Below, piece by piece: positions 52,461 through 60,340 of a stretch of DNA of 64,000 bases (the first letter of the stretch is position 1; each line of letters begins with the position of its first letter). Below the pieces are notes generated by a model. It was not told where the DNA came from. It did no database searches and saw only the letters and a list, made by a program, of their open reading frames with translations. This DNA comes from Treponema pectinovorum (GTDB lineage Bacteria; Spirochaetota; Spirochaetia; Treponematales; Treponemataceae). The position numbers and the translations under genes were made by a program. The stretch lies in contig NZ_UFQO01000006.1 in the NCBI RefSeq assembly GCF_900497595.1, forward strand, positions 30,062 through 94,061, read 5' to 3'.

Positions 52461-53773
52461 TCTAAATCCTCCGAAATTGAATCTAAAAACTTTTTAGCGA
52501 TTTTAACCTTAAAAATTGACTTTGATTTTTGTTTTTGGTTCAGAGAATCTTCGACCTCTTCAAATTCTAACAGGCCAGCTTTTATCTTGTATTCAATAAC
52601 GCGCTCTACTGCCCTATCAATTTTTAGAGCAAAATCCGAGGACGACGCGGCTTTTTGCAACAGGAGTTTTGCAACTTCGCCATAACGTTTTTCGCTGAGC
52701 ATGATTATATCCGTTCCGCTTTCTATAGCTTTTATTGCAGCCTCGTCTGGAGGAAAACCATTTAAAGCAAGTGCACCCATAAAAATATCATCGCTTATTA
52801 CAAGCCCCGCAAACGAAAAATGTTTCCGCAAAACCTCGCCAACCCAAAAATTTGAAAGGCAAGCAGGTTCTCCTTTAAAAGTTTTTGAATGCAAAAATAA
52901 ATCCTTATCAAAATCTGACGCATTTTCTTCAATATCAGATTGCACAAGACAAAGGCGTGCATGGCTCATCAAAACCGCAGATGAAAATGGGAGAAGTTCT
53001 TTAAACGGCAAAAGATATGTTTCGTTTAGCGTTTTTAAATCGAGTTTAATTTCTGGCAAACCTGTATGAGGATCTGTATTTGTGTTTCCCGGAAAATGTT
53101 TTAAAACTGTTAAAACTTTTTGATTTTCAAATGCATTTATTTCAAGCGGAGCGTATTCTAAAACTTTTTGGAGACTTCCAAACGAGCGAGTTCCTAAAAA
53201 TTTAAAATTTTCAGGAGTTTCAACTTCAACAACTGGAGCAAGATTCATATTAAAACCCAAATTACAAAGTTCATCTGCCTGCTCTTTGTAAAGTTTTGCC
53301 GCTTGTTCTAAAGTCATTTTCGAAGCGACAGTTTTATTTGAAGGAAAAATATTCGTCAACGATTTTAATCGGTTCACATCGCCACCTTCCTGGTCAACAG
53401 CGATAAAAGGAGGTGGATTTTGATTTTTTAGATAAAAATCGTGAATCGATTTTATAAAGGTTTGAACTTCGTCTTTTGTTTTTGCAATGTTATAACCAAA
53501 AAATAGGCAGCCGCCTGCAAGAAGTGGCGTTTGTTTTTTTTGCTCGGAAAAAATTTTGCAAGTTTCAACTGGAATAAATTTCTGATTTCCTTCGATGTTG
53601 ACCAAAAAAAGCTGAGAAATTTTTACTTCGCTTTGTAAATTCCTTACAAAATCTTTTATCGCTTCGTCTTTCGCCTCTGAAATTTTGGACGAAGATTTTT
53701 CATCATTATTGCAAGCCAAAAAACTAAATAAAGCAAAAATAAAAAAGATGCTAAAAAAATAAAATCGCTTCAT
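52457..53773 (-). CDS. Glycoside hydrolase family 3 lipoprotein (NagZ-like)
   Basis: A 438-residue enzyme. A hydrophobic signal (residues 4-19) ends in lipobox FLAC at Cys 21, so it is probably anchored in a membrane facing the periplasm. GH3 motifs: FIAVDQEGGDVNRL, KHFPGNTNTDPHTGLPE and LVISDDIFMGAL, with the nucleophile Asp in the last. The KHFPG-D-x-H pattern is that of beta-N-acetylglucosaminidases (NagZ), pointing to muropeptide or chitobiose cleavage. The usual KHFPGHG reads KHFPGNT. Confidence 0.88.
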   Translation of the reverse strand: MKRFYFFSIFFIFALFSFLACNNDEKSSSKISEAKDEAIKDFVRNLQSEVKISQLFLVNIEGNQKFIPVETCKIFSEQKKQTPLLAGGCLFFGYNIAKTKDEVQTFIKSIHDFYLKNQNPPPFIAVDQEGGDVNRLKSLTNIFPSNKTVASKMTLEQAAKLYKEQADELCNLGFNMNLAPVVEVETPENFKFLGTRSFGSLQKVLEYAPLEINAFENQKVLTVLKHFPGNTNTDPHTGLPEIKLDLKTLNETYLLPFKELLPFSSAVLMSHARLCLVQSDIEENASDFDKDLFLHSKTFKGEPACLSNFWVGEVLRKHFSFAGLVISDDIFMGALALNGFPPDEAAIKAIESGTDIIMLSEKRYGEVAKLLLQKAASSSDFALKIDRAVERVIEYKIKAGLLEFEEVEDSLNQKQKSKSIFKVKIAKKFLDSISEDLD

Positions 53774-53908
53774 AAAAATATATTTCGTCTAATATAGCAA
53801 AAATCTAAAGTCGATTTTACTTCAAAACAATAAATCATCAGCAATCGCAAAATGATATTCCAAATGCAGCGATGATTTTTACAAATATAATTGCAATCAA
53901 TCTTGTGA

Positions 53909-55939
53909 TTAAACTTTAAATTTGCCTATCAAATTATCTATAGTTTCCACAGCCACTTTTGTTTTTAGCGCAAGGTCTTTTACCATATTTGTCGCTTGAT
54001 TTATCTGTTCGGAGTCGGTTGCCATCTTATCCATACTTGTCAAAATTGTATTTGAAATATGACTTACCGACTGCATATATTGAGCGACAGTTCCCATCGC
54101 AGTTGAAAGTTGATTTGAACTTTCGTCAACAAGTGTTGATTCGTCTTTCATATTTGTAAGCGCTTCTAATATTTGCGAAGAACCTGCATTTTGCTCTGCC
54201 ATTGCATTTGAAATTTGAAGAACCAATGGCTCAACAATATTTACTTGATTGTCTATCGTATTAAAACTTTGCTGCGAAGATTCAGAAAGCCTTCCACCTT
54301 CATTTATGAGATTTGTTATATCCTTTACATTTTCTTCGATCGATTTTGCTTGATTGCCTGAATTTTCAGCGAGTTTTCTAATTTCATCTGCTACAACAGC
54401 AAAGCCTTTCCCTGCTTCTCCAGCATGGGCGGATTCAATCATCGCATTCATTGCAAGAAGGTTTGTCTGTGCAGAAATCGATTTTATGATGTTGTTTGCT
54501 TCCGTAAGAAGTTTAGATTTATCTTCAACCTGCTTCATTACATCGCTGGTTGCCCTTACATTTTGTGCGCCATCTTTTATGAGTTTTGTTAAATCTTTAA
54601 ACGAAGACGACATCATATCTATGGACGCAGTAACAGCCTTTATGTTCCCAAGCATCTGCTCAATGGCAGCCGACGATTCTGTTAAATCTGAAGACTGCGC
54701 GACTATGTTTTCCTTTAATTTTTGCATTGAAAGTCCAGATTTCGAAATTATATCGTTTGTATGAGTTACGGCCTTTACTTGATTTTCTGTGCGGCCTTTT
54801 ACAAATTCGATATTCGACATTATTTGAGAAGTTGCAGTTGCTGTCTGCTGAGAATTTGAGCCTAATTCCTGCACAACATTTTGAATTTCAAAGGATTTTG
54901 AATACAGTTCTTTTACTAAATCCTGCAATAAAGATACAAACGAATTTACACCACTTGCTAAATCCTGCAATTCATCTTTGCCTTTTTCTGGCAAGCGATA
55001 AGTTAAATCCGTTTCGCCACTTGAAAGCTCCACTACGGCTTTGTTCGTCATCTTTAACGGCTTACGAACAACAAAATAAACAAAAATTACAAAAGAAACT
55101 ATTATCAGAAGGCTCGCAATTAACTGGGCAACAAAAATAATGGTCTTTAACTGATTTGAAAGTCTACTTATGGAAATAGAACTCTTTGCAACCAAAAATA
55201 TGCAGTCGTTTATACCTTTGCCATTCCAGTATTGCCCCAAATAAGTCGCACCAGCAATTTCCACCGTTTCAATCAATTTTTTTTCTTTTTTTAATCTGCT
55301 TTGCACTTCAGCAGAAATTGAAGTATTCATCAAATTTTTTGCGGAAGAAGCGATAACCTTGCCACCGTGAATTATAGCAAAGTGGCAACCAACGCTTTCT
55401 GGCATTCTGTCCATAAATTCTGGAGTATTAATTTTTTGTGCAACCTCTATTGCACCTTTAATCTCTTCTTCCACTTTTAAAGGAAAAAGCGAATACGCTA
55501 AAAACGAACCATTATTTGCAAGTTTTAAGCCAGAAAAAGATTTCCCTTTTAACGCGTCTTTTAATTTTTCTGTGGCAGAATTTTTTGAGCCTATGGAAGA
55601 ATAAAGCAAATTTTCATCCACATCAAAAATTTTTATGTATTCTAGGTCAAAATTTTCTATCTGTTTTTTGCAAATAGACTCTATTGATTTTTTGTCATCC
55701 CAAAAATCGCAGACTAGTTCCGAAGAATATTTTGCTAAACAATGAACATTCCAAATTTCTTGATCTATCAAGTCTTCTACAACAAATTTGGCATTTGTTA
55801 TACCTGCTTTTTCGTTTTCAAATAATCTTGCTTCAATAAGCTTGCTAAGCCCAAAAACAAGCGAAACTGTAGAAATTAAAAGCACCACAGCAATAGGTAA
55901 AATCAACTTTATAAAAATGGACTTTAGTCTTAAGCGCAT
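53909..55939 (-). CDS. Methyl-accepting chemotaxis protein
   Basis: A 676-residue chemoreceptor. Transmembrane segments lie near 10-32 and 270-295, bracketing a periplasmic sensor of about 235 residues (double-Cache-like length). A HAMP domain follows (about 296-350, RKPLKMTNKAVVELSSGETD), then the signalling coiled coil with hairpin tip FAVVADEIRKLAENSGNQAK near 515. There is no C-terminal CheR/CheB pentapeptide. GGAAGGA precedes the ATG. The ligand is unknown. Confidence 0.94.
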   Translation of the reverse strand: MRLRLKSIFIKLILPIAVVLLISTVSLVFGLSKLIEARLFENEKAGITNAKFVVEDLIDQEIWNVHCLAKYSSELVCDFWDDKKSIESICKKQIENFDLEYIKIFDVDENLLYSSIGSKNSATEKLKDALKGKSFSGLKLANNGSFLAYSLFPLKVEEEIKGAIEVAQKINTPEFMDRMPESVGCHFAIIHGGKVIASSAKNLMNTSISAEVQSRLKKEKKLIETVEIAGATYLGQYWNGKGINDCIFLVAKSSISISRLSNQLKTIIFVAQLIASLLIIVSFVIFVYFVVRKPLKMTNKAVVELSSGETDLTYRLPEKGKDELQDLASGVNSFVSLLQDLVKELYSKSFEIQNVVQELGSNSQQTATATSQIMSNIEFVKGRTENQVKAVTHTNDIISKSGLSMQKLKENIVAQSSDLTESSAAIEQMLGNIKAVTASIDMMSSSFKDLTKLIKDGAQNVRATSDVMKQVEDKSKLLTEANNIIKSISAQTNLLAMNAMIESAHAGEAGKGFAVVADEIRKLAENSGNQAKSIEENVKDITNLINEGGRLSESSQQSFNTIDNQVNIVEPLVLQISNAMAEQNAGSSQILEALTNMKDESTLVDESSNQLSTAMGTVAQYMQSVSHISNTILTSMDKMATDSEQINQATNMVKDLALKTKVAVETIDNLIGKFKV

Positions 55940-56024
55940 ATCATTCCTTCCTCGTGGAAAAACGAGTTTATTATAGTAAAAAAATCAAAGTCGAAAATAA
56001 ATTGATATATAGTATTCGTTATTG

Positions 56025-56345
56025 CTAACAACCTTTTCTGTCCAGACTGCACGCTTGAACAGTTACGCCCTCTTCCGTAAGAACTTTTAAACCTTTTTCT
56101 TTTAAAAATGACTCCCAGTCTGTAAAAATTTTTCCATCATCTCCAACGCACGCTGGAAGACCTATATCGTGAATCGCCTTTAAACGGTCAAAAATTTTAT
56201 CGCTATCTCTGTAGATTAAAAATTGCTTTAAGTTTTTTAAACTTTCAGTTACGTCCAGATATTCGTATTCAATTCCGTAATTTTTAAAATTGAATTCACA
56301 CGCCCTGCAATCAGGACACATTTTGCTTCCGTAGATTTTTATCAT
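56025..56345 (-). CDS. Glutaredoxin-like protein
   Basis: A 106-residue thioredoxin-fold protein with a CPDC redox motif at Cys 10-Cys 13 (MIKIYGSKMCPDCRACEF) and a cis-Pro (IGLPACV) near 78. Additional Cys residues at 16, 80, 98 and 106 are unusual for a glutaredoxin. It is divergent from csoR across 191 bases and may belong to the same copper or thiol response; no operator could be assigned to its own side. Confidence 0.8.
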   Translation of the reverse strand: MIKIYGSKMCPDCRACEFNFKNYGIEYEYLDVTESLKNLKQFLIYRDSDKIFDRLKAIHDIGLPACVGDDGKIFTDWESFLKEKGLKVLTEEGVTVQACSLDRKGC

Positions 56346-56449
56346 AAGTTTCTCCTTATAGATTATTTGCGATTTCTGTATAAAAACAGCAAATCGTTAT
56401 TTTGTAATTTTTTTTAATTTAAGTTTTTTTGAGCCAGGACTCCTTAATA

Positions 56450-56478
56450 TTGACCTGTACTTCAATAAGATATAATAT
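56450..56478 (+). promoter_or_regulatory. Promoter of csoR-copA
   Basis: TTGACC (56450-56455) with TAATAT (56473-56478) at 17 bases, overlapping a TATAAT (56471-56476) at 15 bases. Confidence 0.65.
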
Positions 56479-56496
56479 TCGGAGCAAAGAGTTCAA

Positions 56497-56511
56497 TACC
56501 CCCTAGGGGTA
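56497..56511 (+). promoter_or_regulatory. CsoR operator
   Basis: TACCCCCTAGGGGTA is an inverted repeat (TACCCC, centre CTA, GGGGTA) lying 18 bases downstream of the -10 box and 25 bases before csoR. CsoR-family operators are G/C tracts flanked by TA of this form. Confidence 0.8.
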
Positions 56512-56536
56512 AAATATCGGAGAGAGATATATATTT

Positions 56537-56887
56537 ATGAAATCCTTAACAAAAAATTACTGCAAAGATGAACAGTCGCTTGAAAGCGTAAACGATTGTT
56601 GCTGTTCAAAAAGAAAAACGCAAAGAGGTTATGACGAATACAAAAATCTTACCAACAGGCTATGCAGGATAGAAGGACAGATAAAAGGAATTAAGCGAAT
56701 GCTGGAAAATAATTGCTACTGTCCCGACATCTTGATTCAAGTTTCTGCGGTAAATTCTGCCTTAAACTCTTTTAACAAAGTTTTGCTTGCAAGCCATCTG
56801 CGCACCTGCGTCATAGACGACATAAAAAATGACAAGGAAGGGATAATAGATGAACTTGTTGCAACTTTGCAAAAGCTCATGAAATAA
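56537..56887 (+). CDS. csoR: Copper-sensing transcriptional repressor CsoR
   Basis: A 116-residue all-helical repressor of the CsoR/RcnR family. Cys 62, His 87 and Cys 91 have the 25- and 4-residue spacing of the copper(I) site of characterised CsoR, which favours copper over nickel or sulfide. LTNRLCRIEGQIKGIKRML is the usual DNA-facing helix start. An N-terminal extension of about 30 residues carries a CCC cluster (21-23) not usual in the family. It precedes copA by 33 bases. Confidence 0.93.
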   Translation: MKSLTKNYCKDEQSLESVNDCCCSKRKTQRGYDEYKNLTNRLCRIEGQIKGIKRMLENNCYCPDILIQVSAVNSALNSFNKVLLASHLRTCVIDDIKNDKEGIIDELVATLQKLMK

Positions 56888-56920
56888 AATACACAAATCA
56901 TTCTTATCGGAGGTGATTTT

Positions 56921-59503
56921 ATGGATAAATATGAAGTTTCTGGAATGTCGTGTGCCGCCTGCGTCGCGAGAGTCGAAAAAGCAGTTTCAAAAGTAGAAGG
57001 TGTTTCTTCGTGCACGGTAAGCTTGCTTACAAATTCCATGGGTGTAGAAGGAAATGCAAACGGAAACGAAATAATCCAAGCTGTAAAAAATGCAGGCTAC
57101 GATGCAAAGCCTCTAAACGATAGCGAAAAAAAATCAACTTCATCTTCTTCTTTAAACCAAACAGAGAAATTGCTAGAAAATAAAGAAACCCCAATCCTCG
57201 TAAAAAGGCTCATCTATTCTAGCGTGCTGCTTTTGGCACTTATGTATGTGAGCATGGGACGAGCGATGCTGAATTTTCCGCTTCCGTCGTGGTTTACAAA
57301 AGGTGGAACAAACTATGTTGCAATAGGACTTTTGCAGATGATTTTATCCGCAGTGATAATGCTGATAAATAAAAAATTTTTTGTAAGCGGTTTTAAAAGT
57401 CTCGTTCACGCTTCTCCAAATATGGATAGCCTTGTTGCAATGGGTTCTGGAGTTTCGTTCGTATATAGCACGATAATGCTCTTTGGAATGAGCGCAGCTG
57501 TCATGAACGGCGACAATGAAAAAATTCTTCATTATATGAAAAATCTTTATTTTGAAAGTGCCGCTATGATTGTAACGCTGATCACAATAGGAAAACTTTT
57601 AGAATCCGTTTCAAAAGGCCGCACAACTTCCGCTTTAAAAAGCCTGATGAAACTCGCACCAAAAACAGCAACTGTCATACGAGATGGCAACGAAGTTGAA
57701 ATTCAAATTGAAGATGTTCGAAAAGAGGATATTTTTGTCGTTCGCCCAGGAGAAAATATTCCAGTCGACGGAATAATAATTGAAGGCAATACAGCGATAA
57801 ATGAATCCGCCTTGACAGGAGAGTCGATTCCTGTTGATAAAAAAGAAGGCGATGAAGTTTCTGCCGCAACGACAAATCAGACAGGTTTTATAAAATGCAG
57901 GGCAAGCAGAGTTGGAGAAGATACAACGCTTTCACAAATAATACGCATGGTAAGCGATGCCGCAGCGACTAAAGCACCGATAGCAAAAATTGCAGACAAG
58001 GTTTCTGGAGTTTTTGTTCCTGTTGTGATTTTAATTGCAACTATTACCTTTATAATTTGGCTTTTTGTCGGAGCAGAATTTTCGTTTGCACTTAGGCACG
58101 CAATCGCCGTTCTGGTTGTTTCTTGTCCGTGTGCACTAGGACTTGCAACTCCTGTAGCAATAATGGTCGGAAGCGGAGTTGCAGCAAAAAACGGAATTCT
58201 TTTTAAGACATCCTCTTCGCTTGAGCAGGCAGGAAGAACAAAGATTGTCGCTCTGGATAAAACTGGAACTCTCACAAAAGGTGAACCTGTCGTAACAGAC
58301 ATAGTTTTAAATGAAAATTCAAAAGATTCGAATATAGAAACATTCTTAAAAAAAGCGGCAAGCCTTGAATCAAAAAGTGAGCATCCGCTTGCAAAGGCCA
58401 TCATTCAAAAAGCAAAAGACGAAAAAATCGAATTAAAAGAAGTAAAAGATTTTATCGCCCTTCCAGGATACGGTTTGAGTGCAACCTTAGACGGTAAAAA
58501 AATCGCTGGCGGAAATTTTGAATACATTTCAAAAGTCTGCTCAAATTCGATTGAAAATGAAATGCAAAAAAAAGCGGAAGAGCTTTCTTCACAAGGAAAA
58601 ACTCCTCTGTTTTTTGTTGAGGATGAAAAACTGCTTGGAATAATTGCAGTTGCAGATGTTCTAAAGGAAGATAGCGTTCAGGCAGTTCAAGAATTAAAAG
58701 GCTTGGGTCTGAATGTAGTTCTTCTAACAGGCGACAACCAAAGGACAGCACTTGCAATAGCAAAAAATGCTCAGATAGAAGAAGTTATTGCAGGCGTTCT
58801 GCCAGACGGCAAGGAAAAAGTGATAAGAGCACTCAAAGAAAAAGGAAGCGTTTGCATGGTTGGCGACGGAATAAACGATGCTCCAGCGCTTACGCTTGCA
58901 GATACAGGCATGGCAATAGGAGCTGGAACTGATGTTGCCTTAGACGCTGCGGATGTGGTTCTTGTAAAAAGCCAGCTTACCGACGTTGCAACTTCTATCA
59001 GGTTGAGCCGAAAAACTCTGACGAATATTCATCAAAATTTGTTTTGGGCATTTTTTTACAACATAATACTCATTCCAATCGCAGCAGGTGCCTATCATCA
59101 TCTTTTCAACCTGGATATGAATCCTATGTTTGGAGCGGCCGCAATGAGCCTTTCAAGTTTTTGTGTTGTCATGAATGCTCTACGATTAAATTTTTTTAGA
59201 GTAAAAAATATAAAACATTATAAAAGCATAAAAAATCCTGAACCAAAAAGTTTTATAATTGAAAACAACAAAGATAAAAACAATACAAAGGAGTCCACAA
59301 TGGAAAAAACATTAAAAATCGAAGGCATGATGTGCCAGAATTGCGAAAGGCATGTAAAAGAAGCCTTGGAAAAAATCGACGGAGTTGAATCTGCAACAAC
59401 AAGCCACGAAAAAAAGAGTGCAGTTGTAAAACTTTCAAAAGAAGTTTCGGATTCACAATTTGAAAAAGCGATTACGGATGCAGGCTACAAACTTGTAAAA
59501 TAA
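56921..59503 (+). CDS. copA: Copper-exporting P-type ATPase CopA with fused C-terminal CopZ-like domain
   Basis: An 860-residue PIB-1 ATPase. N-terminal heavy-metal domain with MSCAAC (Cys 11, Cys 14), then membrane segments, LTGES actuator motif, CPC in VSCPCALGLATP, phosphorylation site DKTGTLTKG, SEHP loop and GDGINDAPA. The later segments carry YN and MSLSS, the copper(I) signature. The enzyme proper ends near residue 765; a linker of about 28 residues leads to a second metal-binding domain (794-860, MMCQNC) that resembles free CopZ. GGAGG precedes the ATG. Repressed presumably by CsoR. Confidence 0.96.
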   Translation: MDKYEVSGMSCAACVARVEKAVSKVEGVSSCTVSLLTNSMGVEGNANGNEIIQAVKNAGYDAKPLNDSEKKSTSSSSLNQTEKLLENKETPILVKRLIYSSVLLLALMYVSMGRAMLNFPLPSWFTKGGTNYVAIGLLQMILSAVIMLINKKFFVSGFKSLVHASPNMDSLVAMGSGVSFVYSTIMLFGMSAAVMNGDNEKILHYMKNLYFESAAMIVTLITIGKLLESVSKGRTTSALKSLMKLAPKTATVIRDGNEVEIQIEDVRKEDIFVVRPGENIPVDGIIIEGNTAINESALTGESIPVDKKEGDEVSAATTNQTGFIKCRASRVGEDTTLSQIIRMVSDAAATKAPIAKIADKVSGVFVPVVILIATITFIIWLFVGAEFSFALRHAIAVLVVSCPCALGLATPVAIMVGSGVAAKNGILFKTSSSLEQAGRTKIVALDKTGTLTKGEPVVTDIVLNENSKDSNIETFLKKAASLESKSEHPLAKAIIQKAKDEKIELKEVKDFIALPGYGLSATLDGKKIAGGNFEYISKVCSNSIENEMQKKAEELSSQGKTPLFFVEDEKLLGIIAVADVLKEDSVQAVQELKGLGLNVVLLTGDNQRTALAIAKNAQIEEVIAGVLPDGKEKVIRALKEKGSVCMVGDGINDAPALTLADTGMAIGAGTDVALDAADVVLVKSQLTDVATSIRLSRKTLTNIHQNLFWAFFYNIILIPIAAGAYHHLFNLDMNPMFGAAAMSLSSFCVVMNALRLNFFRVKNIKHYKSIKNPEPKSFIIENNKDKNNTKESTMEKTLKIEGMMCQNCERHVKEALEKIDGVESATTSHEKKSAVVKLSKEVSDSQFEKAITDAGYKLVK
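59300..59503 (+). CDS. CopZ-like copper chaperone from an internal in-frame start within copA
   Basis: Inside copA, AAAGGAG (59288-59294) lies 5 bases before an in-frame ATG at 59300. Translation from it would give a free 67-residue protein, MEKTLKIEGMMCQNCERHVK onward, the size and sequence type of CopZ chaperones. The signal suggests a formerly or still separate copZ. The internal product is predicted, not shown. Confidence 0.55.
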   Translation: MEKTLKIEGMMCQNCERHVKEALEKIDGVESATTSHEKKSAVVKLSKEVSDSQFEKAITDAGYKLVK

Positions 59504-59524
59504 AACTGAAAAAAAAATCGATTT

Positions 59525-59566
59525 ATGCTCCAGCTGCTTTTGTCAGGGCAAAACTGGAGCATTTTT
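59525..59566. terminator. Terminator between copA and the convergent cysteine-rich protein gene
   Basis: ATGCTCCAG (59525-59533) pairs with CTGGAGCAT (59554-59562), with an inner TTTTG/CAAAA pairing, followed by T on the plus strand. On the minus strand the T tract begins a few bases later. Confidence 0.8.
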
Positions 59567-59581
59567 ATGCATTTTTACATT

Positions 59582-59971
59582 TTAGATATTTGTTACTTCG
59601 CAAAGGCTTATAACCGCATTTTTAACACAGTCGCCACAGTCGCAAAGCACCTTTCCTGTTCCAACGCCTTTTAAATTTTTACAAATTGAATCGCCACATT
59701 TTTCTACAAAGGCGCGATGAATCTTCGCCGCTTCTCTGGGGCTTGCTTTTTCTCCGCCAATTACACCCAAAGCGATAACAGCCCCAATCAAAGCGCCACA
59801 AGTGCTTTCTAAGCAACCCATTCCGCCTGCAAAACCGCGAGCCATTGCAAGCAAAGTTTTTTCATCAACAGGAATTTCATCTTTAAAAACTTTTAAAACA
59901 GCCTGAGTGCAGTTGCATTCTCCAGATTTTTTTAAATTTGCAGCGAGTTCCGCCCTTTCTTGAATATCCAT
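59582..59971 (-). CDS. C_GCAxxG_C_C family cysteine-rich protein
   Basis: A 129-residue protein from the chosen start. Conserved Cys pattern: ECNCTQAV near the N-terminus, GGMGCLESTCGALIGAVIALG in the middle, and KCGDSIC with LCDCGDCV near the end. The family is thought to be redox- or metal-active but has no defined function. A longer frame begins at TTG 59992; ATG 59971 is preferred because GAGG lies 8 bases upstream. Convergent with copA. Confidence 0.85.
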   Translation of the reverse strand: MDIQERAELAANLKKSGECNCTQAVLKVFKDEIPVDEKTLLAMARGFAGGMGCLESTCGALIGAVIALGVIGGEKASPREAAKIHRAFVEKCGDSICKNLKGVGTGKVLCDCGDCVKNAVISLCEVTNI

Positions 59972-60210
59972 AATTTGTACCTCACAAAGCAAGTATACGA
60001 TAAAATAAAAAAGAATTTGAAGATTACGAGATATACTCCGCTTTCGCTGCTGCCATAAACGATTAAATAAAAATCAGAGATTTATAAAGGTTTTCAATTT
60101 TGCTTGAGCAATTTTTATAGAGTTTCAAACTCGCAATCACAATGTTTCAAGATTTTTACCAGAATTATGAAATTCAGTTTTACTTTATATCTAAAAAAAA
60201 CACTTTATCT
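59972..60210. other. Intergenic stretch before the pncB promoter
   Basis: AT-rich, with no gene, repeat or RNA recognised. The downstream end meets the pncB promoter at 60211. Confidence 0.5.
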
Positions 60211-60240
60211 TTGACTAAAAAAGGTTTAATACCGTACAAT
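60211..60240 (+). promoter_or_regulatory. sigma-70 type promoter of pncB
   Basis: TTGACT (60211-60216), an 18-base spacer, TACAAT (60235-60240); transcription would start near 60247. Confidence 0.7.
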
Positions 60241-60246
60241 TATTAA

Positions 60247-60340
60247 AATTTGAAAGCTGGTTTTTATCACTTATGAAGTTGGTAAACGCTGAAGAACACT
60301 TTCATCTATAAAACCAAACTTATCTTTTTGGAGAATTAAA
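60247..60340 (+). promoter_or_regulatory. Structured pncB leader, candidate riboswitch
   Basis: TGAAAG (60251-60256) pairs with CTTTCA (60299-60304) and GGTTTT (60259-60264) with AAAACC (60310-60315); the order of the four segments is that of an H-type pseudoknot. The CC at 60314-60315 can instead join CCAAA (60314-60318) pairing with TTTGG (60327-60331), which covers the first two bases of the ribosome site GGAG (60330-60333). It matches no riboswitch class I recognise. Confidence 0.45.
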
